Below, one piece after another: positions 8,477 through 17,681 of a stretch of DNA of 64,000 nt. The notes beneath the pieces were generated by a model that was given only the letters and a program-made list of their open reading frames with translations, was not told where the DNA came from and searched no databases. A program made the position numbers and the translations under genes. Source of the DNA: Parapedobacter indicus (lineage in GTDB: Bacteria; Bacteroidota; Bacteroidia; Sphingobacteriales; Sphingobacteriaceae); the NCBI RefSeq assembly GCF_900113765.1, contig NZ_FOQO01000002.1:1-64000 (forward strand), written 5' to 3'. Numbering within the stretch: the first letter of the stretch is position 1; every line of letters starts with the position of its first letter.

Positions 8477-9915
8477 TGGTAACCTTCGTTTTGAGTGAGT
8501 ATACGGGGATTAATATCTATTTGTGTCTGCGGGATGGGAAATACCAGCCGGAAGGGCTGAATGTTTTCCCCCTTCTGCTGCAGGACTTCGAGCGCCCGCC
8601 CCGTGCGTAACAGGTCAAACCACCGATGGTTTTCAAACGCAAGCTCCACACGCCGTTCCTGTTCAATCGCCAAGCGGAAAGCTTGCTGGTCGGGAACATC
8701 GGTACTCCCTTTTGGGGACAGGTTTGCCCGATCCCGGATGGCATTCAGCAGGTCAAACGCTTCACCATCGGGCTCGTATCCAAGTTCGTTCAGCGCTTCT
8801 GCACGCATCAATAACACATCGGCATAGCGCAGAACAGGCCAGTTATTGTTAGCATCCCCGCTAGCAAACAGATTGGGATCCAAGAATTTTTTAATGTACC
8901 GGACCGGCACAAATTCCCCTCCGTTCATATAACCTTCGGCCAGCGAAATATCCTTGCGCAGATCACCAGCTTCGTAGGCTTCCGAAATATCGGCGGTTGG
9001 CTGATTCTGCCCCGAACCGGCTCCAATGGTCGATACAATCGAACCCGAACCCCGGGGAGCAAACGCATTGTTAAAGGGAGAACCGGTTCCAAATCCACCT
9101 GCTTTGTACTGTACTTCAAATATCGACTCTTCGTTGTTCTTGTTACTGATCGCAAAGACTTCTGCGTAATCGTCCAGTAAGCGATAACGTCCGGATTGAA
9201 TTACTGCATCAGCCTTTGCCGCAGCCTCACTCCAATTTCCACGTGTCAGATAAACCTTAGCCAGCAAGCCCGCTGCAGCGCCAGCTGTAGCCCGTCCAAC
9301 GTCTGCATTGTCATGCGACAGGGGCAGGTTCGATGCCGCTTCCTCCAGGTCAGCAATGATCTGGGTATACACCTCGTCAACCGGTTTCCGGGCATAATCA
9401 TACCCTTCCTGCACATTGATGATTTCCTTCGTAACCAATGGAATATCTCCAAATGTCCGTACCATATTGAAATATTGAAGACCACGGAGAAATTTGGTTT
9501 CCGCAATATACCTGGCTTTCAGGGTTTCGTCCATATCAACGGCTCCGATCCGGTCGATCACCGCATTGCAGGCAGCAATCCCTTTGTAATGTGCGTTCCA
9601 CATCGTACTTAGGATACTGTTGTTGGTGAGGGTCGTAAAATCGTCGATCTGCGTGATATCGATACCCGACTGCGCATCCAAGATTTCGGTATTGTCTGAT
9701 GCTACTTCCCCGATGGCGTACATCGCCTGATTATATTCACCGTTTACCCGCAGGGCGGCGTATGCTGCGTTCACCGCATTCAGCATATCTTGCTGGTTCC
9801 TGTAAAAATTAACGTTGTTGGTTTGCGATATGGGTGCCAAATCTAAGAAATCGTTTGCGCAACTCGGAAACAGCAAAAAACCCACAAATGCTATTAGTCT
9901 TATGTTCGTTTTCAT
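8473..9915 (-). CDS. SusD/RagB-family surface glycan-binding lipoprotein
   Basis: About 480 residues from the ATG at 9915, giving lipoprotein signal MKTNIRLIAFVGFLLFPSC with lipobox FPSC. The longest frame starts at 9942 and overlaps the SusC stop; the shorter start leaves 13 bases between genes, preceded by AAAGGGTGAAGA. SusD features: NNVNFYRNQQDMLNAVNAAY near the N terminus, FLRGLQYFNMVRTFGDIPL about residue 145, and the C-terminal ENHRWFDLLRTGRALEVL and LVFPIPQTQI. It should bind the oligosaccharide handled by the adjacent SusC and be followed by translation of the BNR-repeat enzyme through a 4-base overlap. Confidence 0.93.
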   Translation of the reverse strand: MKTNIRLIAFVGFLLFPSCANDFLDLAPISQTNNVNFYRNQQDMLNAVNAAYAALRVNGEYNQAMYAIGEVASDNTEILDAQSGIDITQIDDFTTLTNNSILSTMWNAHYKGIAACNAVIDRIGAVDMDETLKARYIAETKFLRGLQYFNMVRTFGDIPLVTKEIINVQEGYDYARKPVDEVYTQIIADLEEAASNLPLSHDNADVGRATAGAAAGLLAKVYLTRGNWSEAAAKADAVIQSGRYRLLDDYAEVFAISNKNNEESIFEVQYKAGGFGTGSPFNNAFAPRGSGSIVSTIGAGSGQNQPTADISEAYEAGDLRKDISLAEGYMNGGEFVPVRYIKKFLDPNLFASGDANNNWPVLRYADVLLMRAEALNELGYEPDGEAFDLLNAIRDRANLSPKGSTDVPDQQAFRLAIEQERRVELAFENHRWFDLLRTGRALEVLQQKGENIQPFRLVFPIPQTQIDINPRILTQNEGYQ

Positions 9916-9928
9916 TTTCTTCACCCTT

Positions 9929-12900
9929 TTAAAATCCGACATTCAAACCTAATGTATACACCTTCGCAATGGGATACCCACCATAGTCGACCCCGGGCGT
10001 CAATGGATCGATGCCCGTAACACTGACTTCAGGGTTGTACCCCGAATAACGGGTGATGGTAACTAAATTTTGTCCATTCACATAAATCCGGGCCGACGAT
10101 AGTTTCCATTTACCTAGCCAACCCGAAGGCACATTGTATCCCAATGTGACATTTTTTAGCCGGACAAACGATCCGTCTTCGATATGTGTGGATGAAATAT
10201 TGGCGCTGGCATTACTGCTACTATAGCGTGACAGGTCCCGATTCACCCGAGGGATCATTCCATTGCCGGGATCTTCGGGTGACCGCCAGCGGCCATTCAG
10301 CTCCCGAAGGGCATTGGCTGTTCCAGCGAAATTTGCGATAAAACGACGGCTTAAATTCATAATTTCGTTCCCCTGCACACCCTGAATCAGGAAACTCAGT
10401 TCCATTCCTTTGTATGCAAAATTGTTGGTGATACCGAAAATGAAATCCGGAAGCGGACTGCCCAACACGGTACGGTCGCCCACGCTTAACTTCCCATCAC
10501 CATCTGCATCCGCAAAGCGGAATTGGCCGGGGGCCGAATCGGCAAAGCTGGGAAGATTGGCCACTTCTTCCTCGTTCTGGAAAATCCCTGCAACCTGATA
10601 ACCATAAAAGTTCCCCAGGGATCTTCCAACCTCCGTGATATGGCTATTGGTAAGGCCATAGTTTCCAAAAATAGGCTCCGCACTCGGCCCCAAGGCGAGT
10701 ACAGTATTCCGATTGGTCGAAAAATTAAGATCCGTGCTCCAAGTCAGTGAACCTGTCAGGTTACGGGAAGAAATACCGAATTCCCATCCCTGGTTTCTCA
10801 CTTTTCCAATATTCTGCCTGGCATTGGTATAACCCGTTAGTGACGGCACCGGAACATTAAGGAGCAGATCCGACGTAATCTTATCATAAAAGTCGGCAAT
10901 CAAAAAGAGGCGATTACTCCACAATCCGACTTCTAGTCCCACATCAAACTGCCGGTTTTTCTCCCAGCTTAGATCGTTATTACTTACGCTGCTTGGTCCC
11001 AAGCCATTGACTAAGATGCCACCATTCACACCAAACACATAATTCTGGATGGAAAGAAGCCCTACATGCTCGTAATTACCGATTAGGTTGTTGCCCGTAT
11101 AGCCAAAACTGGTGCGGAGCTTCAAGTCGCTGAGCCAATCAGCCGATTGCAGGAAGGACTCTTCGGAAATGCGCCACCCGGCCGACAACGAAGGAAACAT
11201 CCCCCACTTCTGGTTCATACCAAAACGTGACGAGCCATCCCGGCGCAGCGTGGCCGTTAACAGGTATTTGTCGGCAAAACTATAATTCACCCGGCCAAGC
11301 AGCGACAATAAAGTCCATTCAAAAGACGATGTGGAAGCCGACGACACCACACCGGCATTGAGTGTGTGGACGAGGTCATTCGGAAAATTCGTCGCAGCGA
11401 TGACCGCATCGTCTGCATGAACTTTCTGGGCCGTGAACCCGGCCAAAGCGTCGAGATGGTGCTTCCCGAAATCCGCTGCATAGTTCAGCGTATGTTCAAT
11501 TAGCCAGTTGTATGATTCCTGACCACGATAAGTGGCGCTGGGGATGACCGGTGGCGGGTTACCATCCGATCCGACAATGGATGGGCTGAATGTGTTGCTC
11601 TTGCCGTTCTGCAGATCGGTGCCCACCAATAATTTATAAGTCAGTTTATCCAACAGATCGTATTCGCCGAATACCGTACCCAACAGCCGGAAATCGGTGG
11701 CGCGGTTTACCCGTTCCCGGGCTGACTTCACGGGGTTTTCGAGGCTGCTGAAGCCATTCCCCAAGGAAAGCGCCGTCGTGTAACTACCATCGTCGTTATA
11801 AACAGGCATAAAGGGCGGCATCATCAATGCTGCCAAAACAACCGCTCCCCCATTACCTCCGCTACTGAAATGCCCCTCTGCCACCATCGGATTCCGAACG
11901 GAATAGGACGGCGAAAGATTCAGCCCGATACGGAACCTATCTGACACGTCAGCATCGAGATTCACCCGGAAGGCATACCGACTGAAATCCGAATTGATAA
12001 TGATCCCATCCTGACGGTAATAACCTGCGCTCGTCAGGTAACGCACCTGCTCATTTCCTCCTGAAAACGTCAATTGTGCATTGTGTGTGGGCGCGGTCCG
12101 GAACAACTCCCGCTGCCAATCGGTCGAATTTGCCAATGCCGATGCATCCTGCAAGATTGGCAAAATCCGGTAAATGGCACTCCGTTCCGAATTGGGCGCA
12201 CTGGGATCGCCGCCCGTGTCGACCCAGGCATTGTTACGCGAATCGATAATGTAACTGGCGTATTCTTTTGCATCCATCACGTCCAGATATTTCGTGGGTT
12301 GCTGGAATCCCGAATACAGATCCAGATTGACCTTCATTTTGCCTGAAGCTCCGCTTTTCGTGGTGATGATCACCACGCCGTTGCTTCCCCGGGAACCATA
12401 TATAGCCGTGGCCGAAGCATCTTTTAAAACCTCAATCGATGCAATATCATTCGTATTGAGCGAATTAAGCGGGTTGTTATTCTGCTCATAATTTGCGGTA
12501 ACGGGAAAGCCATCGATCACGTAAAGCGGTTCATTACCGGCACCGATCGAACCTGTTCCCCTTACTTTAACCGATATACCGCCGCCCGGTGCACCGGTCG
12601 TCTGCGACACCTGCACACCGGGCATCTTAGCAACGAGTGCTCCGTCCAGACTCGGGGTCGGGACATCCTGAATCTGCTTTGCACTGACAGACGACACGGC
12701 GCCGGTCAGATCCTGACGCCGTTGGGTACCATACCCGACCACGACGACCTCGTCGAGATCACTGACGGCCGCTTTCATGGTTACATTAATGACCGTTGAC
12801 CCCGTCAGTGAGCGCTCTTCTGCATGATAGCCAAGCATCGTAAAAATCAATTGCTTTACGCCATCCGGAATTGTGATTCGATACCGCCCCTGTGTGTCGG

Positions 12901-13387
12901 CGGTAGTCACCACGGCCGCACCTCTTGCGCCGACAGTTGCCCCCTCCAGCGGTTTTCCGCTTTCATCCACTACCTGCCCCGTAATGATCCGTTCCTGCAA
13001 CAACTTACCGGACGAAGAGCGGTTCTTGGGGGTGTCCGTTGAACTGATAACAAGCGTCTTATCTTCCAATACCCAATCCATCGGTAGATCAGCCAATAGC
13101 AGGTTCATCGCCTGGTCCAGCGCAGCATCCTGGATATCCACCGTAACTTTTTTGAAAGCTATATTCCGGCCATTCAGAAAAAAAGGATACCCGGTTTGTT
13201 GCTGTATCTGTTTCATAGCTGACGAGAGCGTGATTTCCTTCGCCTTTAAGGTAACGCGTTGCGCATAACCGTTGGCAATTACCTGGCAGGTAAAAAAGAA
13301 AGTTAGCAATACGGTCAGCTTCATGGTAATTAATAATCGGTAGGTCAAAGGCCAACAACCGCCTTTAACACATGCATATAAATTCAT
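9929..13387 (-). CDS. SusC/RagA-family TonB-dependent transporter with STN domain
   Basis: About 1152 residues. From the ATG at 13387: extended N terminus plus signal peptide to about ANGYAQ (residue 43), STN domain about 47-115, carboxypeptidase-regulatory-like domain about 134-212, DEVVVVGYG box near 218, plug with LKDASATAIYGSRGSNG, then a barrel ending in GLNVGF. The longest frame (13462) would add 25 residues with no family likeness; MNLYACVKGG matches the start style of the first SusC here. It imports glycan across the outer membrane and, through STN, should signal to the FecR encoded upstream. Confidence 0.94.
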   Translation of the reverse strand: MNLYACVKGGCWPLTYRLLITMKLTVLLTFFFTCQVIANGYAQRVTLKAKEITLSSAMKQIQQQTGYPFFLNGRNIAFKKVTVDIQDAALDQAMNLLLADLPMDWVLEDKTLVISSTDTPKNRSSSGKLLQERIITGQVVDESGKPLEGATVGARGAAVVTTADTQGRYRITIPDGVKQLIFTMLGYHAEERSLTGSTVINVTMKAAVSDLDEVVVVGYGTQRRQDLTGAVSSVSAKQIQDVPTPSLDGALVAKMPGVQVSQTTGAPGGGISVKVRGTGSIGAGNEPLYVIDGFPVTANYEQNNNPLNSLNTNDIASIEVLKDASATAIYGSRGSNGVVIITTKSGASGKMKVNLDLYSGFQQPTKYLDVMDAKEYASYIIDSRNNAWVDTGGDPSAPNSERSAIYRILPILQDASALANSTDWQRELFRTAPTHNAQLTFSGGNEQVRYLTSAGYYRQDGIIINSDFSRYAFRVNLDADVSDRFRIGLNLSPSYSVRNPMVAEGHFSSGGNGGAVVLAALMMPPFMPVYNDDGSYTTALSLGNGFSSLENPVKSARERVNRATDFRLLGTVFGEYDLLDKLTYKLLVGTDLQNGKSNTFSPSIVGSDGNPPPVIPSATYRGQESYNWLIEHTLNYAADFGKHHLDALAGFTAQKVHADDAVIAATNFPNDLVHTLNAGVVSSASTSSFEWTLLSLLGRVNYSFADKYLLTATLRRDGSSRFGMNQKWGMFPSLSAGWRISEESFLQSADWLSDLKLRTSFGYTGNNLIGNYEHVGLLSIQNYVFGVNGGILVNGLGPSSVSNNDLSWEKNRQFDVGLEVGLWSNRLFLIADFYDKITSDLLLNVPVPSLTGYTNARQNIGKVRNQGWEFGISSRNLTGSLTWSTDLNFSTNRNTVLALGPSAEPIFGNYGLTNSHITEVGRSLGNFYGYQVAGIFQNEEEVANLPSFADSAPGQFRFADADGDGKLSVGDRTVLGSPLPDFIFGITNNFAYKGMELSFLIQGVQGNEIMNLSRRFIANFAGTANALRELNGRWRSPEDPGNGMIPRVNRDLSRYSSSNASANISSTHIEDGSFVRLKNVTLGYNVPSGWLGKWKLSSARIYVNGQNLVTITRYSGYNPEVSVTGIDPLTPGVDYGGYPIAKVYTLGLNVGF

Positions 13388-13596
13388 ATGTTTGTACTGT
13401 TTGGAAATGTGACATGAATAATTGATTTCCTGTTGCTTTAAGCAACTGTCGCAAACTGCCAAATACTGCCGGGCGGTGTCGTGAGCACCGGTCGGCTATT
13501 TTTTTGGACGTTACATCGGGTGTTAAGCTATGTTTTCGGATCCATGGTCATTGATCATTTAAAGGTTAACAAATTGGTTTATTCGTCCTATGGGCG
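13388..13596 (-). promoter_or_regulatory. Leader/promoter region of second SusC gene
   Basis: 209 bases. It holds a small hairpin GTTGCT/AGCAAC (about 13424-13446), a larger stem at 13468-13496 (GCCG..CGGTG/CACCG..CGGC) followed on the plus strand by seven T, and a minus-strand CCAAAAAAATAGCC element at about 13494-13507. No plus-strand gene reads into the stem, so it is more likely an mRNA leader structure of SusC than a terminator. Role unproven. Confidence 0.3.
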
Positions 13597-14796
13597 TTAC
13601 CGGTGGTATACAATTAATTTGTTTCTTTTCTCATCAAACCGGAATTCCACCTTACCCTGTTTGAATATCCTCAATACCTGCTCCAATGTTTTATCCCGGC
13701 CTATTTCACCGAAAAAATGTGTCGGTGGGACGTATCCTTCGTATTCAACGGCAATGTCGTACCACCGCGTAATCTGTTTCATCGCGTCCCGCAGTTCCGT
13801 ATCATTGAAAAGAAACACACCTTTTTTCCAGCCGATAACCGCATCCAGGTCGACCGCTGTTACCGTTATTCGATCATCGGTGATTATGCTTTGCGCACCG
13901 GGATCCAATCGAATGGCTTTCCCCGAGGTTCTATTTAGTACCTCCACCGCTCCTTCTACCAACGTGGTACTTGAATACGTATCTTCCTGATATGCAGAAA
14001 TATTAAACTGGGTGCCCAGTACATTGACAACCTGCTCGCTGGTGACCACGCTAAATGGAATGCGGGCTTGGCGGCTCACAGAAAAAAAAGCTTCCCCATC
14101 CAGCATCACCGTCCGTTCCTCCTGTCCGAACTGACGTGGATATGTTAAGGTGCTGCCTGTATTGAGCCATACTTCGGTACCATCCGATAGGACAACCCGG
14201 TAAGTCCCTCCTTTCGGGGTACTTAACGTCATAAGGCCTGAGCCTAAGTCGGTATTCGCTCCTGCGGTACCGTCTACATCCGCTACAATTCCAGATCCAT
14301 CCAGGTACTTCACTTCCTTTCCCACTGCAATTCCATTTTGATCTGCACGTAAATCGATCGTCCGCCCGTCTGCCAATGTCAATACAGCTCGATTTCCACC
14401 AGCCTGTGCATCGCCCCAAGACATGGCACTCTGACGATCTGGGTGGGTTTGATCATACAGCGGGAAATACCAAAACATCCCGGCCGATAACAGGATGACC
14501 GCCGCCGCCGCGATGGCTGGGAGTTTCCACCGTCTACCCGACTTACGCAACGGGATCGATGTAGTTTCATCCGGCATAACCCGGCTAAACACGCGGTGAA
14601 GGGATTCCTGCACCTCCGGCTGCTCTAAAAAAGAAGAAGGAATGCCATCGAGCAGCGACTTGCCCAACACTTGTGTTATTTCATCCCGGAAGGATGACGT
14701 TTGCAAAAGTTCTCCCAGTAAACGCAGTTCCCGCGGCGTACATCGATTTTGCCTATACTTATCCAAAAGAGCCTGAATCTCTGCTTTCCTATCCAT
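13597..14796 (-). CDS. FecR-family anti-sigma factor
   Basis: About 399 residues from ATG 14796 (MDRKAEIQALLDKYRQNRC); the longer frame begins with TTG and adds residues without support. A cytoplasmic segment is followed by one membrane helix (about 92-110, LPAIAAAAVILLSAGMFWYF), a FecR domain (GTYRVVLSDGTEVWLN, LTYP, GEAFFSV) and a C-terminal DUF4974 domain (FNDTELRDAMKQITRWYDI). Expected to sense the STN domain of the neighbouring SusC and control the ECF factor encoded 88 bases upstream. Same gene order as the first locus. Confidence 0.92.
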   Translation of the reverse strand: MDRKAEIQALLDKYRQNRCTPRELRLLGELLQTSSFRDEITQVLGKSLLDGIPSSFLEQPEVQESLHRVFSRVMPDETTSIPLRKSGRRWKLPAIAAAAVILLSAGMFWYFPLYDQTHPDRQSAMSWGDAQAGGNRAVLTLADGRTIDLRADQNGIAVGKEVKYLDGSGIVADVDGTAGANTDLGSGLMTLSTPKGGTYRVVLSDGTEVWLNTGSTLTYPRQFGQEERTVMLDGEAFFSVSRQARIPFSVVTSEQVVNVLGTQFNISAYQEDTYSSTTLVEGAVEVLNRTSGKAIRLDPGAQSIITDDRITVTAVDLDAVIGWKKGVFLFNDTELRDAMKQITRWYDIAVEYEGYVPPTHFFGEIGRDKTLEQVLRIFKQGKVEFRFDEKRNKLIVYHR

Positions 14797-14884
14797 AGAC
14801 TTGGTGATTTCCGGAATAAAGACACCCAGAACCAATCGATCATCTGTTCACTATGAAAAAAAATAAAATTTAGGGTCAGGAAAC

Positions 14885-15475
14885 CTAATAAATAACTAAC
14901 AGCAATAAGATGCAGATGTGGCTCAACTGGGTCTTGATGAAATGGGTTGCCTTCACAATGTGGTCGTTAATCGTCGCCACCGAAATACCTAACATTGCGC
15001 CGACCTCTTCATAGGACTTGCCTTCCCACTTACACAAACGATAAATATCCTGTCGTCTTGGTGGAAGTGCATGAACCAACGATTCGTAAGCACTTAGCAA
15101 CTCCCGTTCCAGGAGCTGTTCCTCTACATGTTGATAACTTGATAAGTAAACCAGCGCGGCTTCATTGCGTAAACGCCGTTCCTTTGCTAGATGCCGCATA
15201 AAATTATAGACTGCATTTCTCGAAACCACAAAGAGATACGATTGGAAAGAAGTCTCGATGCAAATTGTTTCCCGTTTTTCCCACAATTTGGCAAATACGT
15301 CTTGCAAAAGTTCTTCCGCCGCTTGCTGTTCCTTGACTAATTTGAGTATATTCCCATAGATCCGCCCGCTGTATCTTCGGTACAATTCAGCAAAAGAAGC
15401 TCCATCACCCTGTTTCATTCCCATTAACAGGTTTTCGTCCGAAACGACTGAAAGCGTACGCAAATGTTGTTTCAT
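14885..15475 (-). CDS. ECF RNA polymerase sigma factor (FecI-like)
   Basis: 196 residues, the same length as its counterpart at 6276-6866. Region 2 about 22-90 (FAELYRRYSGRIYGNIL, ELLQDVFAKLWEKRE, YLFVVSRNAVYNFMRH) and region 4 about 130-180 (LPPRRQDIYRLCKWEGKSYEEVGAMLGISVATINDH). It heads the operon sigma, FecR, SusC, SusD, BNR protein. The two sigma factors share layout but differ through much of their sequence, so they probably recognise separate promoters. The upstream 147 bases, shared with the divergent flavin monooxygenase, are AT-rich. Confidence 0.93.
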   Translation of the reverse strand: MKQHLRTLSVVSDENLLMGMKQGDGASFAELYRRYSGRIYGNILKLVKEQQAAEELLQDVFAKLWEKRETICIETSFQSYLFVVSRNAVYNFMRHLAKERRLRNEAALVYLSSYQHVEEQLLERELLSAYESLVHALPPRRQDIYRLCKWEGKSYEEVGAMLGISVATINDHIVKATHFIKTQLSHICILLLLVIY

Positions 15476-15622
15476 AATCGGCTACCGTCCTCCTGGGTCA
15501 AACCGCGCGGAGTTAAGATACAAAAGTAGCAAAAATATTATTTCCGATATTTCTTAATCTAGGTCAATGCCGTAACCCAAACATCTTCCGTACATTTGTG
15601 TTTAAACAAGCAAGGAGAAAAA

Positions 15623-16657
15623 ATGGAACTAGGCATTAGTATGTTTGGCGATCTACAGATCGATAAAGCAACCGGGAAATTTCAGTCTGCCGGACAGCGA
15701 TTAAGCGAAATTATCGAGGAAATCAAATTGATGGATGAAGTGGGACTCGATTATTTCGGCATGGGCGAGCACCATCGGCCCGACTACGCCGTACCCACGC
15801 CTGAGATTGTCCTGGCGGCGGCGGCCACGGTTACGAAAAATATAAAACTGGGTAGTGCAGTATCCGTATTGAGTTCGTCCGATCCGGTAAAGCTCTATCA
15901 AAACTTTGCGATGATTGATCAACTTTCCGGAGGCCGTGCCGAGTTGATGGCCGGTCGGGGCAGCTTTATTGAATCCTTTCCACTGTTTGGATATAACCTG
16001 CACGATTACGACGCACTATTTGCTGAAAAGCTAGATTTACTGCTAACGATTAATAATAATGAACGTGTCACTTGGCAAGGAAAATTCAGGGCGGCCCTTA
16101 ATGACCAGGAAATTTTACCAAGAGCAGTAGGCGATAAGCTCGCTATTTGGATTGCTGTCGGGGGTACTCCTGCTTCGGTTGTCCGCGCCGGGCAACTCGG
16201 GTTACCGTTGATGATTGCCATCATCGGCGGATCGCCTGCACAATTTCAACCACTTTTTGAGCTCTACAAAAAAACGTACCTTGAGAGCGGACATGACCCC
16301 GCACAGTTTCAAGTAGGCATTCATTCCCATGCCCTATTTGGCGATAATGATGCGGAATTGAGCAAAGCCTATTACCCGCTATATGCTGCTCAGATGGACC
16401 GGGTCGGTAGGTCACGTGGCTGGCCTCCCTACCAACGTACGCAGTTTGATTTTGGCAAATCCAAACACGGCGCACTATTCATTGGGGAACCCGCTGCAAT
16501 GGTCGACAAAATCCTCCACATGCAGGAACTATTTGGACTTACCCGGTTCGCCGCACATATGGACATAGGGGCTCCGTCTCACAGCATGATGATGAAATCC
16601 ATCGAAGTCTACGGTACAAAGATCGTCCCCCAGGTAAGGGCTGCAATCCGGAATTAG
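15623..16657 (+). CDS. LLM-class (bacterial luciferase-like) flavin-dependent monooxygenase
   Basis: About 344 residues, a TIM-barrel flavin enzyme. Motifs: MELGISMFGDL at the start, GLDYFGMGEHHRPDY, LGSAVSVLSSSDPVKLYQ, AELMAGRGSFIESFPLFG, and the C-terminal GEPAAMVDKILHMQELFGL. Such enzymes use reduced FMN or F420 to oxidise small molecules; the substrate is unknown. The start was set at 15623 because AAGGAG lies 7-12 bases ahead and because a good -7 box (TACATTTG, 15591-15598) overlaps the earlier GTG/TTG starts. It converges with the next gene, the two stop codons overlapping by 4 bases. Confidence 0.88.
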   Translation: MELGISMFGDLQIDKATGKFQSAGQRLSEIIEEIKLMDEVGLDYFGMGEHHRPDYAVPTPEIVLAAAATVTKNIKLGSAVSVLSSSDPVKLYQNFAMIDQLSGGRAELMAGRGSFIESFPLFGYNLHDYDALFAEKLDLLLTINNNERVTWQGKFRAALNDQEILPRAVGDKLAIWIAVGGTPASVVRAGQLGLPLMIAIIGGSPAQFQPLFELYKKTYLESGHDPAQFQVGIHSHALFGDNDAELSKAYYPLYAAQMDRVGRSRGWPPYQRTQFDFGKSKHGALFIGEPAAMVDKILHMQELFGLTRFAAHMDIGAPSHSMMMKSIEVYGTKIVPQVRAAIRN

Positions 16658-17643
16658 TTGGAAACAGGTGTTATGGGCTCGTACGTGCCGGGAAAGGTAA
16701 ATCCGAATCGTTCGGCCGCTTCGGGATTGTATACCCGCTTCCGTACGTTGAGCATCTCCACCTTTAAGCCCTCGGTTGAGCCACTTTTGAGGTAATGGGC
16801 TGCCTGCGCTCCGCTTTGATGCCCCCATTGGTAGATATCTGCACCAAAAGCGGCTACGGCTCCCCTTGCCACCAATCCGGATTCACTGGTAAAAACCGGT
16901 ATGCCCTGGTCATTGCAATTCTTCAATATCGTTTCGAAGGCTGCAAAGACCGTATTGTCTGGATTGGCAAAAAAAGCATCAATGTGTTTGGTCAGCAGCG
17001 AACGTACGACCAATTGAGCTTCGGCGGATGAGTTAAGCGGTAGTGCAACCAATTGGGCGTTCATGCTGTCGGCAAGCTCGGCGATATGCTCATAAGCCTC
17101 CACAGATTGAGGCTCCGATTGGTTATAAATCATTCCAACCGTCAACTGGTCTCCCCGGGGTTTTACCATTTCGGTGATGACCGCAAACGATGTATCGATG
17201 TAATTTAGGTTTTCGCCGGTTCCGAAAAGGTTTATCGGCGGCTGCCCTGCGGCATTCAATAATCCCAGGATACTAGGCATAGCAGTCACGGTTTGAAAAA
17301 CCGGAATATCTTTACTGCGCTGTACTGCGGCAATGGTTGCCAGTGTAGTGCTGGTACCAATGAGGTGTACCTGCTGGCTGTTAAAATAGCTGATAATCTG
17401 ATTGAGTGTTGCCGCATCGCCCTGCGCATTGCGATGGATAACTTCAAGTGTACCGTCCTGCTCGCTGTATCCACTGTCGCTTAACGCATCTATGAAACCC
17501 TCATAGGCCTGGCCGATGGTCGCATCTTCGAAAGCTTCGACAAAACCTACCATCGGAATTCCCTTTTGTTGCTGTGGCGATTGGCAGGAAAATAGCACGC
17601 TCACGAGAAGTATGGCTATCAAAACATTGCGTATTTCAATCAT
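16654..17643 (-). CDS. ABC-transporter-type substrate-binding lipoprotein (PF04392-like)
   Basis: 329 residues. The signal MIEIRNVLIAILLVSVLFSC ends in a lipobox Cys at 20. The body matches the ABC_sub_bind (PF04392) style: VGFVEAFEDATIGQAYEGFIDAL, DGTLEVIHRNAQGD, LIGTSTTLATIAAVQR, DIPVFQTVTAMP, FFANPDNTVF, GIPVFTSESGLV, GAVAAFGADIYQWG. Family members bind small molecules such as tryptophan for import or as sensor proteins. No permease or ATPase gene lies beside it, so it works with distant genes or as a stand-alone sensor. It sits between a flavin monooxygenase and a patatin gene, neither of which suggests a ligand. Confidence 0.78.
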   Translation of the reverse strand: MIEIRNVLIAILLVSVLFSCQSPQQQKGIPMVGFVEAFEDATIGQAYEGFIDALSDSGYSEQDGTLEVIHRNAQGDAATLNQIISYFNSQQVHLIGTSTTLATIAAVQRSKDIPVFQTVTAMPSILGLLNAAGQPPINLFGTGENLNYIDTSFAVITEMVKPRGDQLTVGMIYNQSEPQSVEAYEHIAELADSMNAQLVALPLNSSAEAQLVVRSLLTKHIDAFFANPDNTVFAAFETILKNCNDQGIPVFTSESGLVARGAVAAFGADIYQWGHQSGAQAAHYLKSGSTEGLKVEMLNVRKRVYNPEAAERFGFTFPGTYEPITPVSN

Positions 17644-17681
17644 AAAGGCAAACTTAGCGAAAAAAATCGTAACCTTACGCC

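Noticed and set aside
13468..13505. Terminator-like stem followed by seven T on the plus strand
   Set aside because: No plus-strand gene ends nearby; on the minus strand, where the SusC operon is read, it lacks a T-run. Kept only as a leader structure.
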